Shown: positions 25,840 to 34,169 of the stretch, piece by piece
Numbering within the stretch: position 1 is the first letter of the stretch
Layout of the letters: each line of letters opens with the position of its first letter
Assembly (NCBI RefSeq): GCF_007993815.1
Contig: NZ_VJWE01000017.1
Location: 124,001 to 188,000 of the forward strand
Length of the DNA: 64,000 nt
Origin: Acidovorax delafieldii
GTDB lineage: Bacteria > Pseudomonadota > Gammaproteobacteria > Burkholderiales > Burkholderiaceae_C
Reading direction: 5' to 3'
The notes under the pieces: generated by a model
What the model was told of the DNA's origin: nothing
Database searches by the model: none
The model's input: only the letters and a program-made list of their open reading frames with translations
Made by a program: the position numbers and the translations under genes

Positions 25840-26807
25840 GCACGCGCCGTCAATGGCTGGGCGCTGCAGCGTCCGCAGCGCTGACGCCCTGGGCGTTGGC
25901 ACAAACCCCGTATCCCGCGCGCCCGTTGAGCTGGGTGGTGCCCTACCCGGCCGGGGGCTTTGGCGACGCGATGTCGCGCCTGCTGGTGCAGAAGCTGGGA
26001 GAGCGCATGCAGCAAGCCGTGGTGGTGGAAAACAAGCCCGGAGGTGCCGCGCAACTGGCGGCTCAGTACGTCAAGCAGCAGCCCGCCGATGGCCACACCT
26101 TGCTGTACGCAGACATCGGCCCGCTGGCCATGTACCCAGCGCTGTACGCCAAGCTGAGCTTCAGCCCTCTCAAGGACTTTGCCCCCCTGACGCGCTTGTT
26201 CAAGTCGCCGCTGGTCGTGGTCGTGCCTGCGGGCAGTCCGTTCCAGACTCTGGCCGACCTGCTGCGCGCGGCGGCTGCGGGTGATGGGCTCAACTATGGC
26301 TCGTACGGGCAGGGCAGCCAGCCCCATGTGTGGACCGAGCAGCTGCGCATCAAGACGCGTTCGCGCATGACCCATGTGCCCTATCAGGGCGCAGCGCCCG
26401 CGCTGCAGGACCTGATGGCCGGGCGCCTGGATTTCATGTGCGATGTGGTGGCATCCAGCTTGCCGCTGGTGCGCGAAGGCAAGCTGCGCGCGCTGGTCAG
26501 CGTGGGCAGCGAGCTGCGCCTGCAGGTGCTGCCCCAGGTGCCCACGCTGACCGAAGCCGGGCATGCGGACCTCGACACTCCGGGCTGGAACGGTGTGATG
26601 GTGCGCGCGGGTACGCCTGCGCCGGTGGTCGAAGTGCTGCACAAGGCGGTGGTGGCGGCGCTGGAGTCGCCTGAGGTGCTGGGCCGCTACCGGCCGCTGG
26701 GCCTGGAGCCTGCACCGCTGGCGCCCGCTGCATTTGGCGAGTTCATCCAGAGCGAATCGCAGCGATGGGGCTTGGCCATTCGCCACGCCGGGATCAAGGT
26801 CGAATGA
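25836..26807 (+). CDS. Bug-family solute-binding protein, second copy in the operon
   Basis: A 323-residue TctC-like receptor, signal peptide residues 1-22 (ending ALA) starting with TRRQWLGAAASAAL, a Tat-like pattern. Family blocks are YPARPLSWVVPYPAGG, QAVVVENKPGGAAQ, and HVPYQGAAPALQDLMAGRL. Overlaps at both ends (ATGA with the cupin gene and with the SDR gene) show tight operon coupling. The ligand is unknown. Confidence 0.85.
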   Translation: MSTRRQWLGAAASAALTPWALAQTPYPARPLSWVVPYPAGGFGDAMSRLLVQKLGERMQQAVVVENKPGGAAQLAAQYVKQQPADGHTLLYADIGPLAMYPALYAKLSFSPLKDFAPLTRLFKSPLVVVVPAGSPFQTLADLLRAAAAGDGLNYGSYGQGSQPHVWTEQLRIKTRSRMTHVPYQGAAPALQDLMAGRLDFMCDVVASSLPLVREGKLRALVSVGSELRLQVLPQVPTLTEAGHADLDTPGWNGVMVRAGTPAPVVEVLHKAVVAALESPEVLGRYRPLGLEPAPLAPAAFGEFIQSESQRWGLAIRHAGIKVE

Positions 26808-27548
26808 GTCTCTTTGATCTGCAGGGTCGCACCGCCCTGGTTACGGGCGCCACCCAGGGCCTGGGTCTGGCGATTGCGCGCACCCTGGCCGAGCAGGGCG
26901 CCCGGGTGGTGGTCTCTGACCGCGATGCGCTGGCCTGTGAGCAGGTCGCTGCGTCGTTGCCCAACGCCATCGGTATCGCTGCCGACATGGCGGTGCCTGC
27001 GGCCATCGCTGCGCTGGTGGAGCGCGCCGGGCCGCTGGACATCCTTGTCTGCAATGCCGGTATCCAGGGGCCTGCGGGGCCTTTGGCCAATGCCAGCGAT
27101 GCAGACTGGCAGCAGGTGTTTGACATCAACCTGTGCGCCGCAGCGCGGCTGTGTGCCTTGGTGCTGCCTGGCATGGCAGCGCGGGGCGGCGGCAGCGCGG
27201 TGCTCATCTCCAGGATCGCGGGCCTGCGCGGCAACCGGTCGATGGGCCTGTACGGGCTGACCAAGGCGGCGCTGGCCCAGTTGGCGCGCAACCTGGCTGT
27301 GGAATGGGTGCCCATGGGCGTACGGGTCAACGCCGTATCGCCCGGCCTCATCCGCACGCCGCTGGCTGAGCGGCTCATGGCCGACGACGCCTTCATGGCG
27401 CGGCGCATCCAGGCCACGCCGCTGCGGCGCCGGAGAACCCGAGGAAGTGGCTGGCGTGGTCGCCATGCTGGCCAGCCCCGCCGGGGCCTTTGTGACCGGA
27501 CACAACCTGGTGGTCGACGGCGGCACCACCATCAGCGATGGGAGTTGA
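26804..27548 (+). pseudogene. Short-chain dehydrogenase/reductase, frameshifted near the C-terminus
   Basis: The frame from ATG 26804 encodes a classical SDR: TGATQGLGLAIA cofactor motif near residue 13, NAG (VCNAGIQGP) near residue 82, and YGLTK catalytic Tyr/Lys near residue 150. Near 27430 the reading frame leaves the family sequence; continuing in the +1 frame restores AGEPEEVAGVVAMLASPAGA and then FVTGHNLVVDGG, ending at TGA 27546-27548. Loss of two bases (GC) in a run CGGCGC explains it. The catalytic serine position, 13 residues before Tyr, is Arg (ISRIAG). Either a decaying gene or an assembly error at the frameshift; an unshifted protein would end at 27568 with an aberrant tail. Confidence 0.75.
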
Positions 27549-27552
27549 AACC

Positions 27553-28542
27553 ATGCACGGCATGCTGAACCGAAGAACCCTGCTGGCCAGTGCCTTGGCG
27601 CTGCCCATGAGCACCTGGGCAGCCACCTGGCCCTCACGGCCGTTGCGCATCGTCCTGCCGTTCGCGGCCGGAGGCAGTTCGGACCTGGTGGCCCGCCTGC
27701 TGGCCGACAAGCTGGGCCTGGCCCTGGGCAGCCCGGTGGTGGTGGAGTCGCGCGCGGGTGCCAACGGCATCATTGCCTCGGAGTCCGTAGCCCGCAGCAC
27801 CGATGGGCATTCGCTGCTGTGGGTCAGCGCCGCTCACGCCATCAACGGCAGCCTTTACCCCCGGCTGCCGTATGACACGCAGCGCGACTTTGCCCCCGTA
27901 GCCCTGGTGGCCAGCCCCGGGCCCATGGTGATTGCGGTGCCAGCAGCCCTGCCGGTCCGCAGTCTGCCCGATTTGATTGACCTGGCTCGGCGCAAGCCCG
28001 GGCAAGTCAGCTACGGATCGGCCGGGGTCGGCAATGTGCTGCACCTGGCGGGCGAGATGCTGGCGCAGCAGGCCGAAGTGCAGTTGCTGCATGTGCCCTA
28101 CAAAGGCGCTGCGCCCGCCCTCAATGATCTGGCGGCCGGGCAGGTGAACCTCATGTTCAACAGCGCCCTGGCCGTGGCCCCCATGGTCAAGGACGGGCGC
28201 ATTCGCCTTCTGGCGCAGACCGGCGCGCAGCGCTCGCCTGCGTTGCCCTCCGATCTGCCCACTGTGGCCGAAACACCGGGACTGGCAGGCTTTCAGGTCA
28301 CCGGCTGGTTTGGCCTGCTGGCTCCTGCTGCCCTGCCCGCCGAGGCCATCGCGCGGCTCAATGCCGAATGCGTTCGCATCCTGGCCCAGCCCGAGCTGCG
28401 CGAAAAGCTGGCCCTGCTGGGCAGTGCCGATACCCCCACCCAGAGTGCGCGCGAGTTTGGCGCATTTCTGACTGCAGAGACCGACCGCTATGCCCGCGTG
28501 ATCCGGGCGGCGGGGCTGCGACTGGAAACCCCTTCTTCCTGA
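27553..28542 (+). CDS. Bug-family solute-binding protein, third copy in the operon
   Basis: A 329-residue TctC-like receptor with signal peptide residues 1-24 (MLNRRTLLASALALPMST, ending WAA). Family blocks: RPLRIVLPFAAGGSSD, GSPVVVESRAGANG, and HVPYKGAAPALNDLAAGQV. ATG 27553 follows GGAG by 8 bases; that GGAG lies in the end of the damaged SDR gene. The ligand is unknown. Confidence 0.85.
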   Translation: MHGMLNRRTLLASALALPMSTWAATWPSRPLRIVLPFAAGGSSDLVARLLADKLGLALGSPVVVESRAGANGIIASESVARSTDGHSLLWVSAAHAINGSLYPRLPYDTQRDFAPVALVASPGPMVIAVPAALPVRSLPDLIDLARRKPGQVSYGSAGVGNVLHLAGEMLAQQAEVQLLHVPYKGAAPALNDLAAGQVNLMFNSALAVAPMVKDGRIRLLAQTGAQRSPALPSDLPTVAETPGLAGFQVTGWFGLLAPAALPAEAIARLNAECVRILAQPELREKLALLGSADTPTQSAREFGAFLTAETDRYARVIRAAGLRLETPSS

Positions 28543-28563
28543 TTCTTCCTGATAGGACTGGCG

Positions 28564-29559
28564 ATGCGATTTGCAACTCTGAAAGACGGTAGCCTGGACG
28601 GCCGCCTGGTACTGGTTTCTTCCACCGGCTTGCAGGCCGTCGATGCCGCTCCGATAGCCGCGAGCCTGCTGGAGGCCTTGCAGAACTGGGACACTGTGGC
28701 ACCCGCTTTGCGTGAGCGCACGGCAGCGCTGGAGGCGGGCACGGCAACCGGCATCTTCGCGTTCGACCCGGCGGCCTGCAGTGCCCCCCTGCCGCGCAGC
28801 CCGCAGTGGCTCGATGCATCGGCTTTCCTCAACCATGGCCGCTTGATGGAGCGCGCTTTCAACACGCCACCCATTCCGCATTTCGACACCATCCCGGTCA
28901 TGTACCAGGGCGCGAGCGACGACTTTCTGGGCCCGTGCGACGACGTGCCTCTGCCCAGCGAGGCCGATGGGATCGATTTCGAGGGCGAGTTCGGCGTCGT
29001 CTGTGGCCCGGTGCCCATGGGCGTGACGCCTGAAGCAGCATTGAATTGCGTCCGCCTGGTGGTGCAGATCAACGACTGGAGCCTGCGCGCGCTGGGCCCG
29101 CACGAAATGAAGACGGGCTTTGGATTCTTGCAGGCCAAGCCTTCCACCGGCTTTGCCCCGCTGGCCGTGACGCCGGATGAACTGGGCGATGCCTGGCAGA
29201 ACGGGCGGGTGCATCTGCGGCTGCATGTGGACTCCAACGGCCAATGGTTTGGCCACCCGCATGGCGGCGAAATGAACTTCAGCTTTGGCCAGCTCATTGC
29301 CCACGCGGTCCGCACACGGCGGCTCACGGCAGGCACCATCATCGGTTCGGGAACCGTGTCCAACCAGGCCCGCGATGCAGGCTCAGCCTGCCTGGCCGAG
29401 CGGCGTGTGATCGAGATCCTGGACGAGGGCGCCGCCAAGACGCCGTTCATGCGCTACGGCGATACCGTGCGCATGCAGGCGCGTTGGCCCGATGGCCGTG
29501 AGGGGCCTTTTGGTGTGGTGCACCAGCGCGTGGTGGCTGCAGGCACGGGGGCACGCTGA
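28564..29559 (+). CDS. Fumarylacetoacetate hydrolase family protein
   Basis: A 331-residue FAH-family protein. The N-terminal SH3-like domain covers about residues 1-85; the catalytic beta-roll has YQGASDDFLGP near residue 117, DFEGEFGVV (metal-binding E-x-E) near residue 139, and FSFGQLIAHAVRTRRL, then GTIIGSGTVSNQ near residue 260. Such enzymes hydrolyse C-C bonds of acylpyruvates or fumarylacetoacetate. In this operon it fits the last hydrolytic step after ring cleavage, where a pyruvate or fumarate unit is released. It abuts the epimerase gene by a TGATG overlap. Confidence 0.8.
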   Translation: MRFATLKDGSLDGRLVLVSSTGLQAVDAAPIAASLLEALQNWDTVAPALRERTAALEAGTATGIFAFDPAACSAPLPRSPQWLDASAFLNHGRLMERAFNTPPIPHFDTIPVMYQGASDDFLGPCDDVPLPSEADGIDFEGEFGVVCGPVPMGVTPEAALNCVRLVVQINDWSLRALGPHEMKTGFGFLQAKPSTGFAPLAVTPDELGDAWQNGRVHLRLHVDSNGQWFGHPHGGEMNFSFGQLIAHAVRTRRLTAGTIIGSGTVSNQARDAGSACLAERRVIEILDEGAAKTPFMRYGDTVRMQARWPDGREGPFGVVHQRVVAAGTGAR

Positions 29560-30539
29560 TGCATGTGCTCGTCACCGGTGCCGGCGGGTTCATTGGTTCC
29601 GCCCTGGCCGAGCGGTTGCAGTCCGCCCCACTCGTGCCCGGTACGCCCTTGCGCCTGACGCTGGTGGACCGCGTTGGGCCTGTTGCATCTTGCGCACCGG
29701 GCGTGCAATGGCATGTCGGTAGTTTTGCCGACCGCGCATTGTTCGACGCCCTGGAAGACGATCCGCCCGGCTGCGTATTTCACCTGGCCAGTGTCCCGGG
29801 ATCGCTGGCCGAGCGTGAACCTGCGCTGGGTGTGCAGGCCAATTTGCTGGATACCGTGGACTTGTGCGAAGGGCTGGCGCGCCCGGTGCGCGCAGGGCGG
29901 GCACCCGTCCCGCGGCTGGTGTTTGCCAGCTCGGTGGCGGTGTATGGCGCGCTGGGCGCCCAGGCGGTCGATGAGCGCCAGTGGCCGCAGCCCACGCTCA
30001 GCTACGGGGTGCACAAGTGGATGGCGGAATTGCTGGTGGCGGACTACAGCCGGCGTGGCGATATCGATGGTCGCAGCCTGCGGCTGCCCGGCATCGTGGC
30101 GCGGCCCCCGGCAGAAACGGGCCATGGCTCCGCATTCATGAGCCAGATCTTCCATGCCCTGCGGGTGCGGCAGGCGTACACCTGCCCCGTGTCGGCGCAA
30201 GCCACGGCATGGTGGATGTCGCTGGGGTGCTGCCTGGATAACCTGGTGCATGCCGCACGCTTGCCCGCAGAGGGCATGCCGGCCGAACGGTGCTGGCAAC
30301 CCCCGGTGCTGCGCTCTTCGGTGGAAGAGGTCGTGCAGGCCATTGCCCGCGCGGTGGATGCCGATCCCGCCGAGTGGATTCGGTATGCGCCTGATGCCCA
30401 TATTGAGACGCTGTTCGGCCGCCTGCCCGCCTTACACACGCCCCGCGCGGAGGCGGTCGGTTTTCAGAACGACGGCTCGCTGCAGTCCCTGGTCACACGC
30501 GTGCTGGGCGGGCTGCAGGGCGGTGGTGGAGTGAAGTAG
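29559..30539 (+). CDS. NAD-dependent epimerase/dehydratase (extended SDR, DenD-like)
   Basis: A 326-residue extended SDR. The cofactor motif VLVTGAGGFIGSALAERL opens the protein, followed by LVDRV, FHLASVPG near residue 75, SSVAVYG near residue 125 and YGVHKWMAELLV (YxxxK) near residue 148. Relatives include D-erythronate dehydrogenase and UDP-sugar epimerases. It is the last gene of the operon and is followed by a strong hairpin at 30555-30574. Its step in the pathway is unclear. Confidence 0.75.
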   Translation: MHVLVTGAGGFIGSALAERLQSAPLVPGTPLRLTLVDRVGPVASCAPGVQWHVGSFADRALFDALEDDPPGCVFHLASVPGSLAEREPALGVQANLLDTVDLCEGLARPVRAGRAPVPRLVFASSVAVYGALGAQAVDERQWPQPTLSYGVHKWMAELLVADYSRRGDIDGRSLRLPGIVARPPAETGHGSAFMSQIFHALRVRQAYTCPVSAQATAWWMSLGCCLDNLVHAARLPAEGMPAERCWQPPVLRSSVEEVVQAIARAVDADPAEWIRYAPDAHIETLFGRLPALHTPRAEAVGFQNDGSLQSLVTRVLGGLQGGGGVK

Positions 30540-30547
30540 GGGGCGAC

Positions 30548-30574
30548 AAAAAAGGGCGCGTCCCGTGACGCGCC
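30548..30574 (-). terminator. Rho-independent terminator (minus), shared hairpin between convergent genes
   Basis: GGCGCGTC (30555-30562), loop CCGT, GACGCGCC (30567-30574) is a perfect 8-bp stem. On the minus strand it is followed by TTTTTT (complement of 30548-30553 with one interruption), so it terminates the gene at 30613-31794. The hairpin may also help to end the catabolic operon on the plus strand. Confidence 0.75.
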
Positions 30575-30612
30575 GGGCCTTCAGCCGATGCGGGCGCTGG
30601 TCTGCGGCGCGT

Positions 30613-31794
30613 TCAGGGCGTCTCGACCGCGAAGTCCAGGCCCGCATTCGCCTGCAGCCGCGCGATGAGCCAGTCGCCCATCGCTGGGGCCGTGGTCCAG
30701 ATGCCGCCAGGTGTTTCCGTGGCTTCCTGCAGCAGGCATACCGCCGCTTCGGTGATCATCTTGGAGGTGGAGCCGTAGCCGGGGTCACGGTCGCCCTTCA
30801 CGCCCACGCGCAGGGTGTTGCCTGCGGCGTCGGTGCCCAAAAACAGCACGTCATAAAAGCCGTTCTCGCGTTCCTCGCGCGAAGGGCCTTCGCCCGGCTT
30901 GGGGCCTTGGTCCGAACCCAGCGACTTGTCGCCCGCCACCGCGTTGGCGATGGCCTCGCCCTTTTCGCCGGGGCCGGTGATGAGCATTTCGTCGTAGACA
31001 AAGTCGGTGCCGTAGGCGTGCTGCAGCAGGAAGTTGGAGCGGTGCACGTTGCGCGTGTTGATGGCCGCCATCACGAACGGCGCGACCCAGACGCCATCGC
31101 CCAAAGCCTCGTCCACCATGGGCTTGTTGCCCGAGGGCTGGCGCGGGCCTTCAAACCCGGGGGTGAGCGAGAAGGGGTTTTTCAGCAGGTCCAGCACACC
31201 GGGCTGGGTGGCAGCGGCCGCCATGGTGGCCTTGAGGCTCGCGGCGGTGCCGCCCGAGAAGGTGCCCTTCATCTTGCGCACCCGGCCGCGCACGCGCGGG
31301 GCGGGGTGGCCGAAGCGGTGGCGGAATTCCTTTTGCAGCAGGAACACGCCCAGGTCGAACGGAATGGAGTCGAACCCGCACGAGAACACGATGCGCGCGC
31401 CGCTGGCTTTGGCGGCGGCTTCATGCGCGTCGATCATCTGGCGCATCCAGGCGGGCTCGCCACACAGGTCCACATAGTCCACCCCGGCCTTGGCGCAGGC
31501 GGCCACCAGTTCGTTGCCATACAGCTGGTAGGGGCCTACGGTGGTCAGCACCAGGCGCGTGGCGTCCATCAGCGCCTGTAGGCTGGCGGGGTCGCTGGTG
31601 TCGGTCACGACCAATGGGGTGTCGGCGGGGGCGCCCACTTCGTCGCGCACGGCGGCGAGTTTGTCGGCATTGCGGCCCCCCATGGCCCAGCGCAGGCCGC
31701 TGCCGGCGGGGTAGCGTTGCAGCAGATATTCGACCACCAGGCGGCCGGTGAAGCCGGTGGCGCCGTGGACGACGAGGTCAAAAGGTTTGGTCAT
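30613..31794 (-). CDS. Saccharopine dehydrogenase-like NAD(P)-binding protein
   Basis: A 393-residue protein resembling trans-acting enoyl reductase/saccharopine dehydrogenase-like oxidoreductases. The N-terminal Rossmann motif is LVVHGATGFTGRLVVEYLL (residues 6-24), followed by WAMGGRN, TTVGPYQLYGNELV near residue 83 and CGFDSIPFD near residue 138. Bacterial and mitochondrial relatives (SCCPDH) are widespread, and their substrate is not settled. ATG 31794 is used since the longer frame extends through a non-coding-looking promoter region. It is monocistronic, convergent to the catabolic operon and divergent from the YiaA-like gene. Confidence 0.75.
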   Translation of the reverse strand: MTKPFDLVVHGATGFTGRLVVEYLLQRYPAGSGLRWAMGGRNADKLAAVRDEVGAPADTPLVVTDTSDPASLQALMDATRLVLTTVGPYQLYGNELVAACAKAGVDYVDLCGEPAWMRQMIDAHEAAAKASGARIVFSCGFDSIPFDLGVFLLQKEFRHRFGHPAPRVRGRVRKMKGTFSGGTAASLKATMAAAATQPGVLDLLKNPFSLTPGFEGPRQPSGNKPMVDEALGDGVWVAPFVMAAINTRNVHRSNFLLQHAYGTDFVYDEMLITGPGEKGEAIANAVAGDKSLGSDQGPKPGEGPSREERENGFYDVLFLGTDAAGNTLRVGVKGDRDPGYGSTSKMITEAAVCLLQEATETPGGIWTTAPAMGDWLIARLQANAGLDFAVETP

Positions 31795-32088
31795 GGTGGG
31801 GGCTCCGTCCGTCAGAAGTACAAGGTCCGGGGGCAGGCAGAAGTTGCCTTGCCCGGAGAGGCCGCCATTCTCTGTGGCCGTGCCTGCCGCCTCTGTCGCG
31901 CAGGTGCGTGGCGAGGGCCTCGTAGGGCCTGAACAACGGCTTGCACCGAATTTTCTGAGAAAAAGTACCGTAAAACGATACCGGATAGCCTGCGGGTGGC
32001 CACTGTTACGGTTCAATGCAGACACGCAAGTTACGTCTGGGCACCATTCGTTCCGTGTTCAACCAACGCCCTTCAGGGCGCCACATCA

Positions 32089-32577
32089 ATGTCTTCTTCT
32101 CCCATCGTTGTTCAGCGTGACACCAAGGCCTGGCAGCTGCAGGTGTGGGTCTCGTTCGGCATCGCGGTTTTTCTGTGCGCCGTGGGCCTGGCGTGGCTGC
32201 CAGGCGAGCAGCTGGAGCAGGCGTTCATGGTGATGGGCTATGTGTTCTGTCTCTCGGCCGCGTTTGTGCTGGCCAAGTTTGTGCGGGACAACGAAAGCGC
32301 CTCGCGCCGTGGCGGTGGTGACACCCCTATGTGGAAGCTGGTGGTGTGGGGTGGCTTTGCGGTGGCCATGGGCCTCACCGGCTGGGGCCTGCTGAGCATG
32401 GACATCAACGTGACCTACAAGGCGTTCCTGGGCGTGAGCTGGCTGTACCTGATCACCACCGCCTTCACGCTGGCCAAGATGCTGCGCGACCGCCATGAGG
32501 CCGACCTGCTCGACGCCCGCCTGCAAGGCCGCCGCGAAGCTGCCCAGGCCGCTGCCCAGAACAGCAGCGTGAACTGA
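32089..32577 (+). CDS. YiaA/YiaB-family inner membrane protein
   Basis: A 162-residue protein with four predicted membrane helices in two similar halves (about residues 15-34, 40-60, 80-100 and 107-127). Repeated AFVLAKFVRDN and AFTLAKMLRDR after helices 2 and 4 show the internal duplication typical of YiaAB-domain proteins. Function unknown. The 294-base gap before it, toward the divergent saccharopine-dehydrogenase-like gene, contains an imperfect dyad (GTACCGT, then ACGATACC, about 31966-31983) but no gene. Confidence 0.65.
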   Translation: MSSSPIVVQRDTKAWQLQVWVSFGIAVFLCAVGLAWLPGEQLEQAFMVMGYVFCLSAAFVLAKFVRDNESASRRGGGDTPMWKLVVWGGFAVAMGLTGWGLLSMDINVTYKAFLGVSWLYLITTAFTLAKMLRDRHEADLLDARLQGRREAAQAAAQNSSVN

Positions 32578-32695
32578 GCGCACCCGGTGTGCACAGGCGG
32601 CAACCCGCCGCCCTTCTGGATGAATTTCTGTCTGGTCTTTCGACCCGGTCTGTCCCGCACCTGGGTGTGTGGGCGGGCCGTACCCTGAGGAGTGA

Positions 32696-33184
32696 ATGAT
32701 GATGAATGCCATGTTTTCTTCGTGGGGCTCTGCCGCTCGCCTGCCCCGCGCTCTGCTGGCGGCTGGGGTGTTGTGCGCGGCCCTGGTGGCTGCTGCACCG
32801 GCCCGGGCCCAGAGCGAGGCTTCTGCCGCGCTGTCGCTCTTGCCCGTGGCCTCGGTGGTGGGCACGGCGTCAGTGGCCTCGGCGGCCGCCGGTGCGGTGG
32901 TGACGGTGCCGGCGGCGTTGTCGGTGGGCGGCGCGGTGCTGACGGTGCGGGCGGTGGAGGCCTCGGCCGTGGGTACGGTGTACCTGCTGGAGCGTGCATC
33001 GGATGGTGCCCAGGTGAGTGTGGAGGTGGTCGGCCGTGGTGCGGCGGGATCGGCCTACGCGGTGGGCACCGTGGTCACCTGCAGCGTGATCGGCACGGGC
33101 GTGATCCTGTCGGCGGCTGGCGAGGCCATTGCCTTTGTGCCCAACGCCATCGGCCGCGCCTTGCTGCACAACGAACGTCTTTGA
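32696..33184 (+). CDS. Exported hypothetical protein, Ala/Val/Gly-rich
   Basis: A 162-residue protein that begins with three consecutive ATGs (MMM) after GAGGAGTG; any could serve. A signal peptide covers about residues 1-39 (ending ARAQ). The mature part is rich in Ala, Val, Gly and Ser, with hydrophobic stretches at about residues 40-85 and 120-145, so it may be membrane-associated. I do not recognise the family. It lies directly before the DUF2145 gene (11-base gap), suggesting they work together in the envelope. Confidence 0.55.
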   Translation: MMMNAMFSSWGSAARLPRALLAAGVLCAALVAAAPARAQSEASAALSLLPVASVVGTASVASAAAGAVVTVPAALSVGGAVLTVRAVEASAVGTVYLLERASDGAQVSVEVVGRGAAGSAYAVGTVVTCSVIGTGVILSAAGEAIAFVPNAIGRALLHNERL

Positions 33185-33195
33185 GGAGCGGCACG

Positions 33196-34050
33196 ATGGT
33201 GAAAACCCTGACCTTTGGCCGCAGCCCCGCGCAGCGCATCCCTGCCGTGGTGGGCATGGTGTTCCTCGCTGGGGTCGCGCTGCTGGCCGCCACGCCGGCC
33301 CACGCGGGCCGCTCGTGCGAGTCGCGCAAGCCCGTGCCCCCGCAGGTGATCGAGCGCGGCATGAAGCTGGCCGAACAAACCTCGGTAGCGCTGGATGCCG
33401 AGCACACCAAGTCGGGCGCACAGGTGGTGGTGCTGGCCCGTGCGGGGCAGGACCTCTCCAAATACGGTCTGCGCTATTCGCACTTCGGCTGGGCCTACAA
33501 GACGGCCGAAGGCCCGTGGCGCGTGGCGCACAAGCTCAACGAATGTGGCACGGCGGTGGGCCACCTGTACCGCCAGGGCCTGGGCGAATTCTTTCTGGAC
33601 GACCTGTGGCGTTACGAGGCCGTGTACGCCGTCCCCACGCCCGAGGTGCAGCAGCGCCTGCTGGCCGTGTTGCAGGACAAGGGCCGCACCAAGGCGCTGC
33701 AGCACCCGCCCTACAGCATGGTCAGCTACGCGTGGGGCCGCAAATACCAGCAGTCCAACCAGTGGGCGCTGGAGACCCTGGCGATGGCCATGGAGCCCGC
33801 CACCGTGCGCTCGCGCGACCAGGCGCAGGCCTGGCTGCAGTTCAAGGGCTACGAGCCCACCACGCTCAGGCTGGGCCCGCTCACGCGCATGGGCGGGCGG
33901 GTGGGGTCGGCCAACATTGCGTTTGACGACCATCCCAACGAAAAACGGTTCTCGGACCGCATTGAGACCGTGACCGTCGATTCAGTCTTGGCCTGGATGC
34001 AGCGTACGCAGCTGGCAGCCGCCCCCGTGGTGCTGGCGATCAAAATTTGA
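33196..34050 (+). CDS. DUF2145 family exported protein
   Basis: A 284-residue protein with a signal peptide (residues 1-37, ending AHA). The mature protein matches the DUF2145 pattern: ERGMKLAEQTSVALD, RYSHFGWAYK near residue 94, LYRQGLGEFFLDD near residue 125, YSMVSYAWGRKYQQSNQW near residue 174. The fold is unknown to me; the Cys-, His- and Asn-containing blocks are reminiscent of NlpC/P60-like amidases, but this is uncertain. ATG 33196 follows GAGGAG. It is co-transcribed with the preceding exported protein, and its stop is followed immediately by a dispersed repeat. Confidence 0.65.
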   Translation: MVKTLTFGRSPAQRIPAVVGMVFLAGVALLAATPAHAGRSCESRKPVPPQVIERGMKLAEQTSVALDAEHTKSGAQVVVLARAGQDLSKYGLRYSHFGWAYKTAEGPWRVAHKLNECGTAVGHLYRQGLGEFFLDDLWRYEAVYAVPTPEVQQRLLAVLQDKGRTKALQHPPYSMVSYAWGRKYQQSNQWALETLAMAMEPATVRSRDQAQAWLQFKGYEPTTLRLGPLTRMGGRVGSANIAFDDHPNEKRFSDRIETVTVDSVLAWMQRTQLAAAPVVLAIKI

Positions 34051-34106
34051 ATCAAAATGCCAGCAGGCGCAATCAATATATGCGCTGGTAGCTATAAAAA
34101 GAAGAG
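34050..34106 (+). repeat. Dispersed intergenic repeat, copy 3
   Basis: Holds GCCAGCAGGCGCAATCAATA then TATGCGCTGGTAGCTATAAAA, the shared core, directly after the stop of the DUF2145 gene and 64 bases before the next gene. Same orientation as the other copies. Confidence 0.75.
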
Positions 34107-34169
34107 CATTTTCCGGTGCGCTGCAGGGTGCACCCAACCCCGGCGCCCGGCGCCACCGAGGAGAAGAAC

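Noticed and set aside
26765..26803. Upstream ATG at 26765 as start of the SDR gene
   Set aside because: It adds 13 residues unlike any SDR and overlaps the Bug gene by more than 40 bases; ATG 26804 gives the usual ATGA overlap and an SDR-type start.
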